Of a stretch of 64,000 bases of DNA, positions 1-7,045 are shown piece by piece. How positions within the stretch are numbered: the stretch's first letter is position 1; each line of letters begins with the position of its first letter. Below the pieces are notes generated by a model that was not told the origin of the DNA, did no database searches, and saw only the letters and a program-made list of their open reading frames with translations. Source of the DNA: Hyphomonas sp. (GTDB lineage Bacteria > Pseudomonadota > Alphaproteobacteria > Caulobacterales > Hyphomonadaceae); the NCBI GenBank assembly GCA_013791775.1, contig VMTE01000023.1:1-64000 (forward strand), read 5' to 3'. Both the position numbers and the translations under genes were made by a program.

Positions 1-1
1 G

Positions 2-127
2 CATATCGCCATGAACCTCGTCCGAAACCCCAAGGACAAGCACAGCCTCAAGGTCCGCCGAAAACTCGCCAATCTCAACCCCGATTACCTCGAAACCCTC
101 ATCCGACAAAATGGCTCGTTAACCTGA
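2..127 (+). CDS. ISAs1-type transposase, C-terminal fragment (cut by window start)
   Basis: An open frame enters from the left window edge and stops at TGA 125-127. It encodes about 41 residues beginning HIAMNLVRNPKDK and ending NPDYLETLIRQNGSLT. The pattern of an R/HIA-L-N-L segment followed by basic residues and a D-Y-L motif just before the end is what I recall for the extreme C-terminus of ISAs1/H-repeat-type DDE transposases. The catalytic residues would lie outside the window, so activity cannot be judged. The bases CCCCTG at 135-140, 8 bases after the stop, could be the inward-facing right terminus of the element (CAGGGG on the other strand). That is inference because the left end is not visible. 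Confidence 0.55.
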   Translation, partial: HIAMNLVRNPKDKHSLKVRRKLANLNPDYLETLIRQNGSLT

Positions 128-240
128 AGCGATTCCCCTGGTGAGATCACAACCCCCAAGGAATTTCTTCGCCTTGCTGCATCCAGGCGCTGTGTTCGCT
201 GCATCTCTGTTTCGGGCTGCATCCAAAAAGGGGAAACGCC

Positions 241-1014
241 ATGCTCAGAACCGTGTTCATCCTGCCCGTTGCCGGCCTGCTGTGCGGCGCCTGTGCGACC
301 CCTCCCGCGCCCGTCCCGCCGTCGCCGCCGGCCTTCCAGTTCGAGGCAGATGCCGGGGATCCGGCCCGCACGGGGGTCGAAGCCAATGTCGGCGCCGGCC
401 GGGAGACGATCGAGCATTTCTTCGGCCTGCCCTTTGCCGATCCGGTGACGGTCAAGCTCGGCGCCAACCGGCAGGCGTTCGATGCGTCGCTGCCGCAGGA
501 CTGGGGCCTGGCGCCGACGCAATGCTGGATGGTGGGGGTCGGCGTGGCAGACTGGGTGGCCATCCTCTCGCCCGCCGCCTGGCCGGAAGAAGCCTGCGAG
601 CATGACAGCGCCGATGCCCGGCACGTCCAGGACATCATCACCCATGAGATGGTGCACACCTTTCACGGTCAGAGAAACCCGACGCGGGACTTTACCGGCA
701 TGGATGACACCGGCTGGTTCGTGGAAGGACTCGCGGTCTACGTCTCCGGCCAGCTGGACTCTTCGCATCTCGCAAGCGCCGCCGACGCGGTCGCGGCCGG
801 CGCGGCGCCCAAGGCCCTCGAATCGGCCTGGAGCGGCAAATACCGGTACGGCGTCAGCGGGTCGCTGGTCGCCTACATCGACGACCGGTTCGGCCGGCCC
901 ATGCTGATCAGCCTGCTCGATGCAACGACAGAGGCGGAAATCCTGGACCGTCTGGGCCTGACGGAAGAGGCCTTGCTTGCCGGCTGGGAGGCCTGGGTGA
1001 TTTCGCGGAGCTGA
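241..1014 (+). CDS. Lipoprotein with HExxH metalloprotease-like motif
   Basis: A 257-residue protein with a lipoprotein-type signal: a hydrophobic N-terminus ending L-C-G-A-C with Cys18 as the likely lipidated residue, followed by a Pro/Ala-rich linker. Near the middle it has HEMVH (about residues 137-141), and about 20 residues later WFVEGLAVY. The arrangement HExxH followed by a downstream E-G-L-A is the zinc-ligand layout of gluzincin peptidases (M1/M48-like and related families). I infer an outer-membrane or periplasmic zinc peptidase or an inactive relative. No named family is certain. The ATG at 241 follows GGGGAAACGCC, a reasonable ribosome site. It sits directly downstream of a transposase remnant, and the next gene starts about 60 bases later. 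Confidence 0.75.
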   Translation: MLRTVFILPVAGLLCGACATPPAPVPPSPPAFQFEADAGDPARTGVEANVGAGRETIEHFFGLPFADPVTVKLGANRQAFDASLPQDWGLAPTQCWMVGVGVADWVAILSPAAWPEEACEHDSADARHVQDIITHEMVHTFHGQRNPTRDFTGMDDTGWFVEGLAVYVSGQLDSSHLASAADAVAAGAAPKALESAWSGKYRYGVSGSLVAYIDDRFGRPMLISLLDATTEAEILDRLGLTEEALLAGWEAWVISRS

Positions 1015-1074
1015 TGTCATCCGGTCCGGGCTGTGCTAGCCCGCTGGGCGGAAACAGACGCAAGGCCGCCCCGC

Positions 1075-1542
1075 ATGACACCTTCGCCCCTCCCCTCCGA
1101 CATTGCCCATATCATCCAGCTGGCCATTGCACCGGTGTTCACGCTGGCCGGCATCGGCGCGCTGCTGAACGTGATGGCCAACCGCCTCGCCCGGGTGGTG
1201 GACCGGTGGCGGGCGCTGGAAGCAACCCTGTCGGCCGCCGATGAGCGCACGAGCCGGCTGCACGTCACCGAACTGGGCGTGCTGGACCGGCGCATGGCGC
1301 ATATCCACCGCGCGATTGCCTTCTCGACGCTGGCGGCGTTGCTGATCTGCATCGTGATCATCCTGCTGTTCACCGGACAGCTCCTGCCGGTGCCGGTCGC
1401 GCCGGCCGTGTCGATCCTGTTCGTGATCTCGATGAGCTTCCTGGTGGTGGCGCTGATCTCGTTCTTCATCGAGGTGAACATCGCCAGCCGGACGCTGCGG
1501 GTGACGCGGGCGGTGCTGGATGCGGGGAAGGCCGCAGGTTGA
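1075..1542 (+). CDS. DUF2721 family membrane protein
   Basis: A 155-residue integral membrane protein. The N-terminus (DIAHIIQLAIAPVFTLAGIGALLNVM) followed by a basic R-L-A-R-V-V-D-R-x-R stretch is characteristic of DUF2721. Two closely spaced hydrophobic segments occupy about residues 85-130, and a final basic tail is predicted to be cytoplasmic. The function of the family is unknown. I place the start at the ATG at 1075, which gives MTPSPLPS and the usual family length. An in-frame upstream start at 1033 would add 14 Arg/Pro-rich residues with no membrane character. The gene stands alone between the lipoprotein gene and an inverted-repeat element. Confidence 0.8.
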   Translation: MTPSPLPSDIAHIIQLAIAPVFTLAGIGALLNVMANRLARVVDRWRALEATLSAADERTSRLHVTELGVLDRRMAHIHRAIAFSTLAALLICIVIILLFTGQLLPVPVAPAVSILFVISMSFLVVALISFFIEVNIASRTLRVTRAVLDAGKAAG

Positions 1543-1548
1543 GGACCC

Positions 1549-1620
1549 GCTCATCCCCGCGAAGGCGGGGACCGTGTGAGGCAGGCCCGGTGCGCGATCC
1601 CCGCCTTCGCGGGGATGAGC
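1549..1620. repeat. Paired palindromic repeat (GCGAAGGC-core hairpins)
   Basis: Two hairpins in opposite orientation: 1554-1571 (TCCCCGC-GAAG-GCGGGGA) and 1597-1616 (ATCCCCGC-CTTC-GCGGGGAT). The two halves are also reverse complements of each other over more than 20 bases, so the whole element can fold as one long stem with a loop of about 25 bases. It lies in the convergent gap between the DUF2721 gene and truB. A related pair occurs at 29286-29361. There is no T-tract, so it is not a classic terminator. A REP/BIME-like intergenic repeat is the best description. Confidence 0.8.
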
Positions 1621-1645
1621 GAATCAACACAATCCCGGATCAAAC

Positions 1646-2599
1646 CTAAACCGCAAACACCCGAACCGGTTCGAAATGGCCAGCGCGGACTTCGCCGAGG
1701 GCGACGGCGTCGTCGCCGGCGAGGGCGAGGGCGAGGCGGTCGTCATCGTCGCTGCGGCCTTCGCGCCAGGTCTCGATGACATGCGGCAGCAGCATGATGG
1801 TGCGGCCCTGGCGCAGATTGCCCGCGTCGTGGGGCGTGACCTGCAGATGCGGCATCGAGGTGAGCACGGCGTGCAGCGGCTTGAGATGCGCAAACAGGCC
1901 GGCCCGGTCATCGGCCAGCGCCTGCAGGTCGGCGACGGAGACCGCGCCGGCGGCATCGAAGGCGCCGACGCGTGTGCGGCGCAGCTGGCTGATATGGCCT
2001 TCGGCGCCGAGATCGGCCGCGAGATCGCGCGCCAGGGCGCGGACGTAGAAGCCCTTGCCCGAGACGACATGGATCACCGAATGATCCGCGTCCGGCATGC
2101 CGATCACCTTCGCGGCGTGAACCTCGACTTCGCGGGCTTCGAGCTCGAACGTCTCGCCGCCGCGCGCCAGGTCGTAGGCCCGCTCGCCCGCGACCTTGAT
2201 GGCGGAGTATTTCGGCGGGATCTGGTGGATGGTGCCGACATAGGCCTTCAGCGCCGCCTCGACAGCCTCGCGCGCGGGGCGCACATCCGACGTCGCGGTG
2301 ATTTCGGCTTCGGCATCCTGGCTGGCGGTGGAGACGCCCCAGCGGATGGTGAAGACGTATTCCTTGTGAGCGTCCATGGCCCACTGGACGGTCTTGGTGG
2401 CTTCGCCGAGGGCGATGGGCAGGATTCCGTCCGCCAACGGATCAAGCGTGCCGCCATGGCCGACCTTCTCGGCATTGAACAGGCGCTTGATGATGGCGAC
2501 CGCCTGGGTGGAGGTCATGTCCACGGGTTTGAACAGGTTCAGCCAGCCCGTGACGGGCTCGCCCTTGCGTTTTCTCTGACGGGACAAGTCGGTCTCCAA
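1646..2599 (-). CDS. truB: tRNA pseudouridine(55) synthase TruB
   Basis: A 317-residue cytoplasmic enzyme that isomerises U55 in the T-loop of tRNAs. The N-terminal GWLNLFKPVDMTSTQAV and the catalytic block GHGGTLDPLADGILPIALGEATK (catalytic Asp in TLDP) are diagnostic. YAFTIRWG-like and IPPKYSAIKVAGERAYDLAR segments follow, as in the family. The C-terminus beyond about residue 215 is a PUA-like region with a variable Asp-rich stretch. The start gives METDLSRQRKRKGEPVTGW; a shorter start is possible because the family core begins at GWLNL. In most relatives truB follows rbfA directly, but here it is 3.5 kb from rbfA with foreign genes between. Confidence 0.97.
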   Translation of the reverse strand: METDLSRQRKRKGEPVTGWLNLFKPVDMTSTQAVAIIKRLFNAEKVGHGGTLDPLADGILPIALGEATKTVQWAMDAHKEYVFTIRWGVSTASQDAEAEITATSDVRPAREAVEAALKAYVGTIHQIPPKYSAIKVAGERAYDLARGGETFELEAREVEVHAAKVIGMPDADHSVIHVVSGKGFYVRALARDLAADLGAEGHISQLRRTRVGAFDAAGAVSVADLQALADDRAGLFAHLKPLHAVLTSMPHLQVTPHDAGNLRQGRTIMLLPHVIETWREGRSDDDDRLALALAGDDAVALGEVRAGHFEPVRVFAV

Positions 2600-2704
2600 A
2601 GGTGCCGAGCGGGCGGGTCGAACGCGCGTCCGGGTCTTGTATTCGAAGCGGGCCGCTTAGCGGCAACCGGGCGGCCTCGTCAATCCATCCCCTGCAAGGA
2701 CGGG

Positions 2705-3325
2705 CTACGGGGTCGCCGAGGGGGCGCTCCCCTCCCCGCCGGGCAGATCGGGTTCTGCCGCGCGGGGCGGGGCGGCAGGCGGGGTGGCACTTCGCGGCAG
2801 GCGCAGGTTCACCATGTCGAGGTTCAGGTCGAAGTCGCCCGTCACCGATGCATCGCCGGTATCCATCTTGTGGCGCACCACATCGCGGATCTTGATCAGA
2901 ACGTCGCGGTTGTTGTCGACGAGCGGAATCTGGCGGCCATCCGATGTGCCGATCAGAAGCCGGTAGTACGGCTCCTTCTTCTTGAGCTTCACCGCGATCA
3001 TCGCCGCGCGCGCACCGAGAAAGAGGCCCACCAGCATCAGGAACAGGCCGGCGAACAAGGCGAGGATCCCGGCTTCCGGATTGGCCGACATCACCGCCCA
3101 GGCCGCAATGCCGACCAGCCCGAAGAACAGGAAACCGACGCAGCTCGTGGCGTAGACGCCCTGGGTCTGGCGATTGGCGGCGGTGTCCCAGGGGAAGAAT
3201 TCGTGGCGCTCGACGCTCATCGTCGCGATGCGGCGAATGGCGATCGTGTCGTCGCCCAGCTGCAGCGAAGCGGCTGACACTTCGCCCTGGCGTGCGCCTT
3301 CCATGTCGAGTGTCTGGCGGTCCAT
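2705..3325 (-). CDS. DUF6232-like two-helix membrane protein
   Basis: A 206-residue protein. An N-terminal cytoplasmic segment (MDRQTLDMEG...TIAIRRIATMSVERHEF) is followed by two adjacent membrane helices (about residues 65-115, the second running GILALFAGLFLMLVGLFLGA). A soluble C-terminal domain has LLIGTSDGRQIPLVDNNRDVL, then a Pro/Ala-rich tail. This layout resembles the DUF6232 (QacE-like) family, whose function is unknown. I chose the ATG at 3325 because GGGGAGCG lies a few bases upstream. An upstream in-frame start at 3511 would add 62 non-conserved residues. It is the gene immediately upstream of truB and may share its transcript. Confidence 0.7.
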   Translation of the reverse strand: MDRQTLDMEGARQGEVSAASLQLGDDTIAIRRIATMSVERHEFFPWDTAANRQTQGVYATSCVGFLFFGLVGIAAWAVMSANPEAGILALFAGLFLMLVGLFLGARAAMIAVKLKKKEPYYRLLIGTSDGRQIPLVDNNRDVLIKIRDVVRHKMDTGDASVTGDFDLNLDMVNLRLPRSATPPAAPPRAAEPDLPGGEGSAPSATP

Positions 3326-3544
3326 GAAGCGCTCCCCGGGCAGTCTGCAAATGGCGTTGAAGGCAATCCAGGCGCTACTTGCAAGCCGGACAAGGCAAAA
3401 TGAGGGCAATTGGTGAAACGGGCCAGCCGTTTCGCGGCACGCGCGAACCGGCATGGACGCCCTGTGGCCGGTTCGATATGAAGGGCAAGCTCCGGCCAGA
3501 TCCGGGCGCAAGCGCTTGGCAGGACTGAGAAACGTGGCAACGCC

Positions 3545-5344
3545 GTGAAGAGTACCGCTCTCTTTGAGCCAGACGCAATTTCGGTAGCTGTGCCCGGTGA
3601 TGTGCTTGCGCAGATGGCGGACTTCCGGTCCCGCTTGGCTGCCCGTTCAGTCATTGTCTGGGGCGAGCATTGTTCGGAGTGCGCGTTTCCCACCTGCTAC
3701 AGCCAGTGTGTGTTCTACACGCCGCGCGCCGACCTGCATTGCCGCCGGTTTGACCGCGGCATCGAGCGCCTTTCCGCCGCCGAAGGGCTGCAACTGGTGC
3801 AGATCCAGTTCCGGCGCTGGGGCAAACTCGAAGGACAGGGCCCCTCACAGCTGGTGCCGCTGGCTGACGCGGACCGGCGCGAAGAGCGCGATGCCTGGGT
3901 GTCGGCGCGGCTGAATACTACAGGATTGCCGAGGCGCGTGTCGGGCGGGCTGATTGGCCGGTGGAACGCCCTCAAGGCCGGGCCCCGCGAGGCGGACGAT
4001 GCCGGTAGCCATTTTGTCGTTGAAACTTGGCTGGATCCCGCGAGGCACGCTGCGCCCATTCCGTTTACCCTGACGATTCTCGATCTCGCCAAGGCCGGCG
4101 ATACGCTTTTCCAGTCACCTTTCGAGATCCGGCCCGGCTATGGCCGGTGGCTCGTTCCCGCCGACGACATCAAACGGATGATTCCACTGGATGCGCCGTT
4201 CCTCGTGCAGATCGAACCTGTCGGCGATGCGCCGCCCGTGCCGATCGTGTTCGGGCTGACGGACTTCGTACGCGCGCAGACGGGTCAATCCCTGAACGCG
4301 GGGAGCGCCGGCGCGCCGGCGAAACGCAAGACGGCGAAATGCGTCGTCTGGGACCTGGATGACACGCTCTGGGAAGGCGTGCTGGCGGAAGACGGCATCG
4401 AAGGCCTGCGCGTCCGGCCCGAAGCGGTTGAGCTGATCAAGCAGTTGGACGCGCGCGGGATCCTGATGTCGGTCGCCTCCAAGAATGACCCCGAACCGGC
4501 CCTCGCCGCGCTCGAGCAGTTCGGCCTCCGGGATTATTTCCTGTTTCCGCAGATCGGCTGGGGCCCGAAAAGTGTGTCCGTTCGCCAGATCGCAGAGCTG
4601 CTGGACATCGGCAGCGACACGTTCGTGTTCATTGACGACCAGCCCTTCGAGCGGGCCGAGGTGCAAAGCAGCGTGAACGGCGTCACGGTCATCGATTCCG
4701 CGCTGTTGGACGGGCTGCAGGATCATCCCCTGTTTGATGTCCCGGCAACTACCGAATCGGCGCGGCGGCGGGCGATGTACCAGACCGAAGAAACCCGCCA
4801 GGCGGTGTTTCAGGCTTCGGGCAGCGATTACCTCCAATTCCTTCGCGACTGCCGGATCGAACTGCGGGTCAGCCATCTTGACGGCGCCTCGCTGGAGAGG
4901 GTGTTCGAGCTGACCCAGCGGACCAACCAGCTGAACTTTTCCGGCGCACGCTACGACCGCGCCGAACTGAGAGCGATGTTGGGCGAGGCCGGCCGGACGC
5001 ATGTGCTCAGCTGCAGCGACAAGTTCGGAGACTATGGAATCATTGGTTTTGTCGTCGCCGACCCGCACCGCGCCGAGATCGAGAGTTTCTTCATGAGCTG
5101 CCGCGTGCAGCGCAAGCGTGTCGAGAATGCGCTGTTCGAATACCTGCGCAGCGCATGGGGCGCGCCGGCCGAGATGCGAGCCCGTTACCGGGCGACTGAA
5201 AAGAATGCCGCCTCGGCGCGCATGCTGCAAAGCCTCGGCTTTGTCGCAACGGACGAAGGGTTTGTGCGCCGCGGCAACCTGCCCTTTGCCGAAGCCGGGA
5301 TTGTGACGCTCCGCCTGAGCGCCGTTTCGGGAGCCGGCCCATGA
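3545..5344 (+). CDS. FkbH-like HAD-IIIC phosphatase/acyltransferase with Cys-rich N-terminus
   Basis: A 599-residue multidomain protein. Residues 43-66 carry CxxCx4Cx3C plus a fifth Cys (C43, C46, C51, C55, C66), a possible metal site. Residues about 75-250 look like a beta-rich domain (HFVVETWLDP, FEIRPGYGRWLVPADDI). Residues 263-400 are a HAD-IIIC domain with VWDLDDTLWEGVL (nucleophile Asp270), SVASKND, GPKS and VFIDDQ. Residues 430-590 are the acetyltransferase-like half typical of FkbH (RTNQLNFS, GDYGIIG). FkbH proteins transfer a phosphoglycerate-derived glyceryl unit to a carrier protein. No carrier gene is in the window, so the substrate is unknown. It starts with GTG at 3545 and its TGA overlaps the ATG of the next gene (ATGA at 5341), so the two are probably translationally coupled. 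Confidence 0.85.
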   Translation: MKSTALFEPDAISVAVPGDVLAQMADFRSRLAARSVIVWGEHCSECAFPTCYSQCVFYTPRADLHCRRFDRGIERLSAAEGLQLVQIQFRRWGKLEGQGPSQLVPLADADRREERDAWVSARLNTTGLPRRVSGGLIGRWNALKAGPREADDAGSHFVVETWLDPARHAAPIPFTLTILDLAKAGDTLFQSPFEIRPGYGRWLVPADDIKRMIPLDAPFLVQIEPVGDAPPVPIVFGLTDFVRAQTGQSLNAGSAGAPAKRKTAKCVVWDLDDTLWEGVLAEDGIEGLRVRPEAVELIKQLDARGILMSVASKNDPEPALAALEQFGLRDYFLFPQIGWGPKSVSVRQIAELLDIGSDTFVFIDDQPFERAEVQSSVNGVTVIDSALLDGLQDHPLFDVPATTESARRRAMYQTEETRQAVFQASGSDYLQFLRDCRIELRVSHLDGASLERVFELTQRTNQLNFSGARYDRAELRAMLGEAGRTHVLSCSDKFGDYGIIGFVVADPHRAEIESFFMSCRVQRKRVENALFEYLRSAWGAPAEMRARYRATEKNAASARMLQSLGFVATDEGFVRRGNLPFAEAGIVTLRLSAVSGAGP

Positions 5345-6084
5345 GCGGATTGATTGCCCGGATCGAGCGCGGCCTTGTCCGGCGGCTGCCGCTGCATGTG
5401 GCACACTCGAAACTCACCCGGCCGCTGGCCAGTTTCTCGTTCGACGATTTCCCCGAAAGCGCCGCCGAAGCCGGCGCGGCGCTGCTGGAATCGCGCGGCA
5501 TCTGCGGCACGTTCTATGCCTGCGGAAGCCTTGAAGGCAGCGACTACCGCGACCTTCCCCACTTCTCGGCGAGCAGCCTGAAAGCGCTGGCCGCCAACGG
5601 GCACGAGATCGGCTGCCACGCCTTCGACCATGTTCCGTACCCGGCAGAAGGCCCGGCGCGCCTGCGCGCAAGCGTGGCGGAGAATGCCCGGTATTTCCAG
5701 GACCGGTTGGGCGATGTCCGGCCGGTGTCGTTTGCCTATCCGTTCGGGGATGTGAACTTCGCCATCAAGGCGGCCGCCGCCAGCCTGTTTCCGATCGCCC
5801 GCGGGGTCCGGCGGGGCATCAATTCAAAGCGGATGGATTTCTCCGAGCTGCGCGCCAATCCGCTCGACAAGCGGTGGGAAGCCAGCACGGACATTGCCGC
5901 GCTGGTTGACACGGCGCGCGCTGCCAATGGCTGGCTGATCTTCTTCACGCACGATGTCCAGAAAAACCCGACGCCGGAAGGCTGCGATCCTGACCGCCTG
6001 GCCCGCACGCTCGACGCCGTTCTCGAGGCGGGATTCGAAGTCCTGCCGGTCAAGTCGGCGGCCGCCCGCGCCAAGTTTGGCTGA
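5341..6084 (+). CDS. Polysaccharide deacetylase (NodB-like) family protein
   Basis: A 247-residue carbohydrate esterase family 4 type protein. It shows SFSFDDFPESA (motif 1, with the catalytic/metal Asp pair), GTFYACG, CHAFDHVPY (motif 2, His-x-x-x-His variant), FAYPFGD (motif 3) and IFFTHDV (motif 5). These enzymes remove N-acetyl groups from sugars using a divalent metal. No signal peptide is evident, which suggests cytoplasmic action or an unusual location. Its ATG lies inside the stop codon of the upstream FkbH-like gene, so the pair probably acts in one pathway, perhaps building or decorating a surface glycan. That role is inference. Confidence 0.88.
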   Translation: MSGLIARIERGLVRRLPLHVAHSKLTRPLASFSFDDFPESAAEAGAALLESRGICGTFYACGSLEGSDYRDLPHFSASSLKALAANGHEIGCHAFDHVPYPAEGPARLRASVAENARYFQDRLGDVRPVSFAYPFGDVNFAIKAAAASLFPIARGVRRGINSKRMDFSELRANPLDKRWEASTDIAALVDTARAANGWLIFFTHDVQKNPTPEGCDPDRLARTLDAVLEAGFEVLPVKSAAARAKFG

Positions 6085-6108
6085 GCAGGCGCCCGGCGGT
6101 CCGAGCCT

Positions 6109-6507
6109 CTATTCGAGATCGCGTTTGACGCGGGGGTCTGACAGCAGGCGGTCAATCGCGGTCGCCTCATCGTAGGATTTGTCCGCGATGAAGTGCAGCT
6201 CCGGCGTGAACTTGAGCTCGATCTCGCGGCCGAGGCGTCCCCGCAGGAACGCGGCGGCCCGGTTCAGCGCGCCGGCCAGCCTGGTGCGCCCGGCTTCGGT
6301 ATCATCGCCCAGCGGCGTGACGAAGATATTGGCGCGTTTCAGGTCCGGCGAGCAGCGCACCTCGCCGACCGTGACCAGCACACCGGCCAGTTCAGGATCG
6401 CGGAAATCCTCGCGCGCGATGAGCTCGGCGAGGGCGTGGCGGATGATCTCTCCGGCGCGCAGCTGACGCTGGGACGGGAGGCCGGGAGAGGAGGGTTTGC
6501 GGGCCAT
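6109..6507 (-). CDS. rbfA: 30S ribosome-binding factor RbfA
   Basis: A 132-residue protein needed for late 16S rRNA/30S maturation. It begins MARKPSSPGLPSQRQLRAGEIIRHALAELI. The KH-like core includes the family pattern of a first strand with VTVGEVRCSPDLKRANIFVTPL, and FTPELHFIADKSYDEATAIDRLL near the end. The start ATG at 6507 overlaps the stop of the upstream YcxB-like gene by one base (TGATG), indicating translational coupling at the end of the rimP-nusA-ylxR-infB run. truB, normally next, is displaced. Confidence 0.95.
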   Translation of the reverse strand: MARKPSSPGLPSQRQLRAGEIIRHALAELIAREDFRDPELAGVLVTVGEVRCSPDLKRANIFVTPLGDDTEAGRTRLAGALNRAAAFLRGRLGREIELKFTPELHFIADKSYDEATAIDRLLSDPRVKRDLE

Positions 6508-7034
6508 CAGCGGCACACCTTTGCGGTCACATAGTCCTTGAACGCGGTACAGCGCGCAGAATCGCGGCCAAACCAGTCGTCCGGGATGATCAGCATATCG
6601 GCGCCGTCTGCAAAGACTGCAAGGTGCCCGTTGCTGGACGAGGCCTTGTGCACGCCGTTCCACGCGATCCGGGTCTCGACGGCGCCCCGGCAGACCACCA
6701 GCACGTCGGGGGTCGCCAGGACCGCCGTGTCGAGATGGCTCTCCGTGCCGCGGCCCGGCCGGTGGCGAGAGGACCAGCGCATGAAGATCACATACCAGGC
6801 AATGCCAGCAAACGCCGCCAGGTTGGCCGAGACCATGAGCTGGGAGAGCGCATCCCAGTCGAGCGAACGGGCGACGTCCTTGGCGAGCAGCGCGACACTG
6901 GCCGAAATGATCGGCGCCGTCAGGCCGGCATAGTACAACGCGGTCGGCCCGACGGTCCCGGTCCGGCTCATCCGGATCAGGCGCTTCAAATCGCGGCTTT
7001 TCAGCCGCCCGGAAACCGACAGGGACTCGCTCAT
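6507..7034 (-). CDS. YcxB-like two-helix membrane protein
   Basis: A 175-residue protein of unknown function placed between infB and rbfA, which are usually neighbours. Residues about 30-85 contain two hydrophobic segments (PTALYYAGLTAPIISASVALL and SANLAAFAGIAWYVIFM). The C-terminal soluble part has DVLVVCRGAVETRIAWNGVHKASSSNGHLAVF and IIPDDWF, resembling the C-terminal domain of YcxB-like proteins. I chose the ATG at 7034 (MSESLSVSGRLK). A longer frame to 7085 would run back into the end of infB and is unlikely. The stop overlaps the rbfA start, so it is probably co-transcribed and coupled with rbfA. Confidence 0.75.
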   Translation of the reverse strand: MSESLSVSGRLKSRDLKRLIRMSRTGTVGPTALYYAGLTAPIISASVALLAKDVARSLDWDALSQLMVSANLAAFAGIAWYVIFMRWSSRHRPGRGTESHLDTAVLATPDVLVVCRGAVETRIAWNGVHKASSSNGHLAVFADGADMLIIPDDWFGRDSARCTAFKDYVTAKVCR

Positions 7035-7045
7035 CAGGAAGACGA

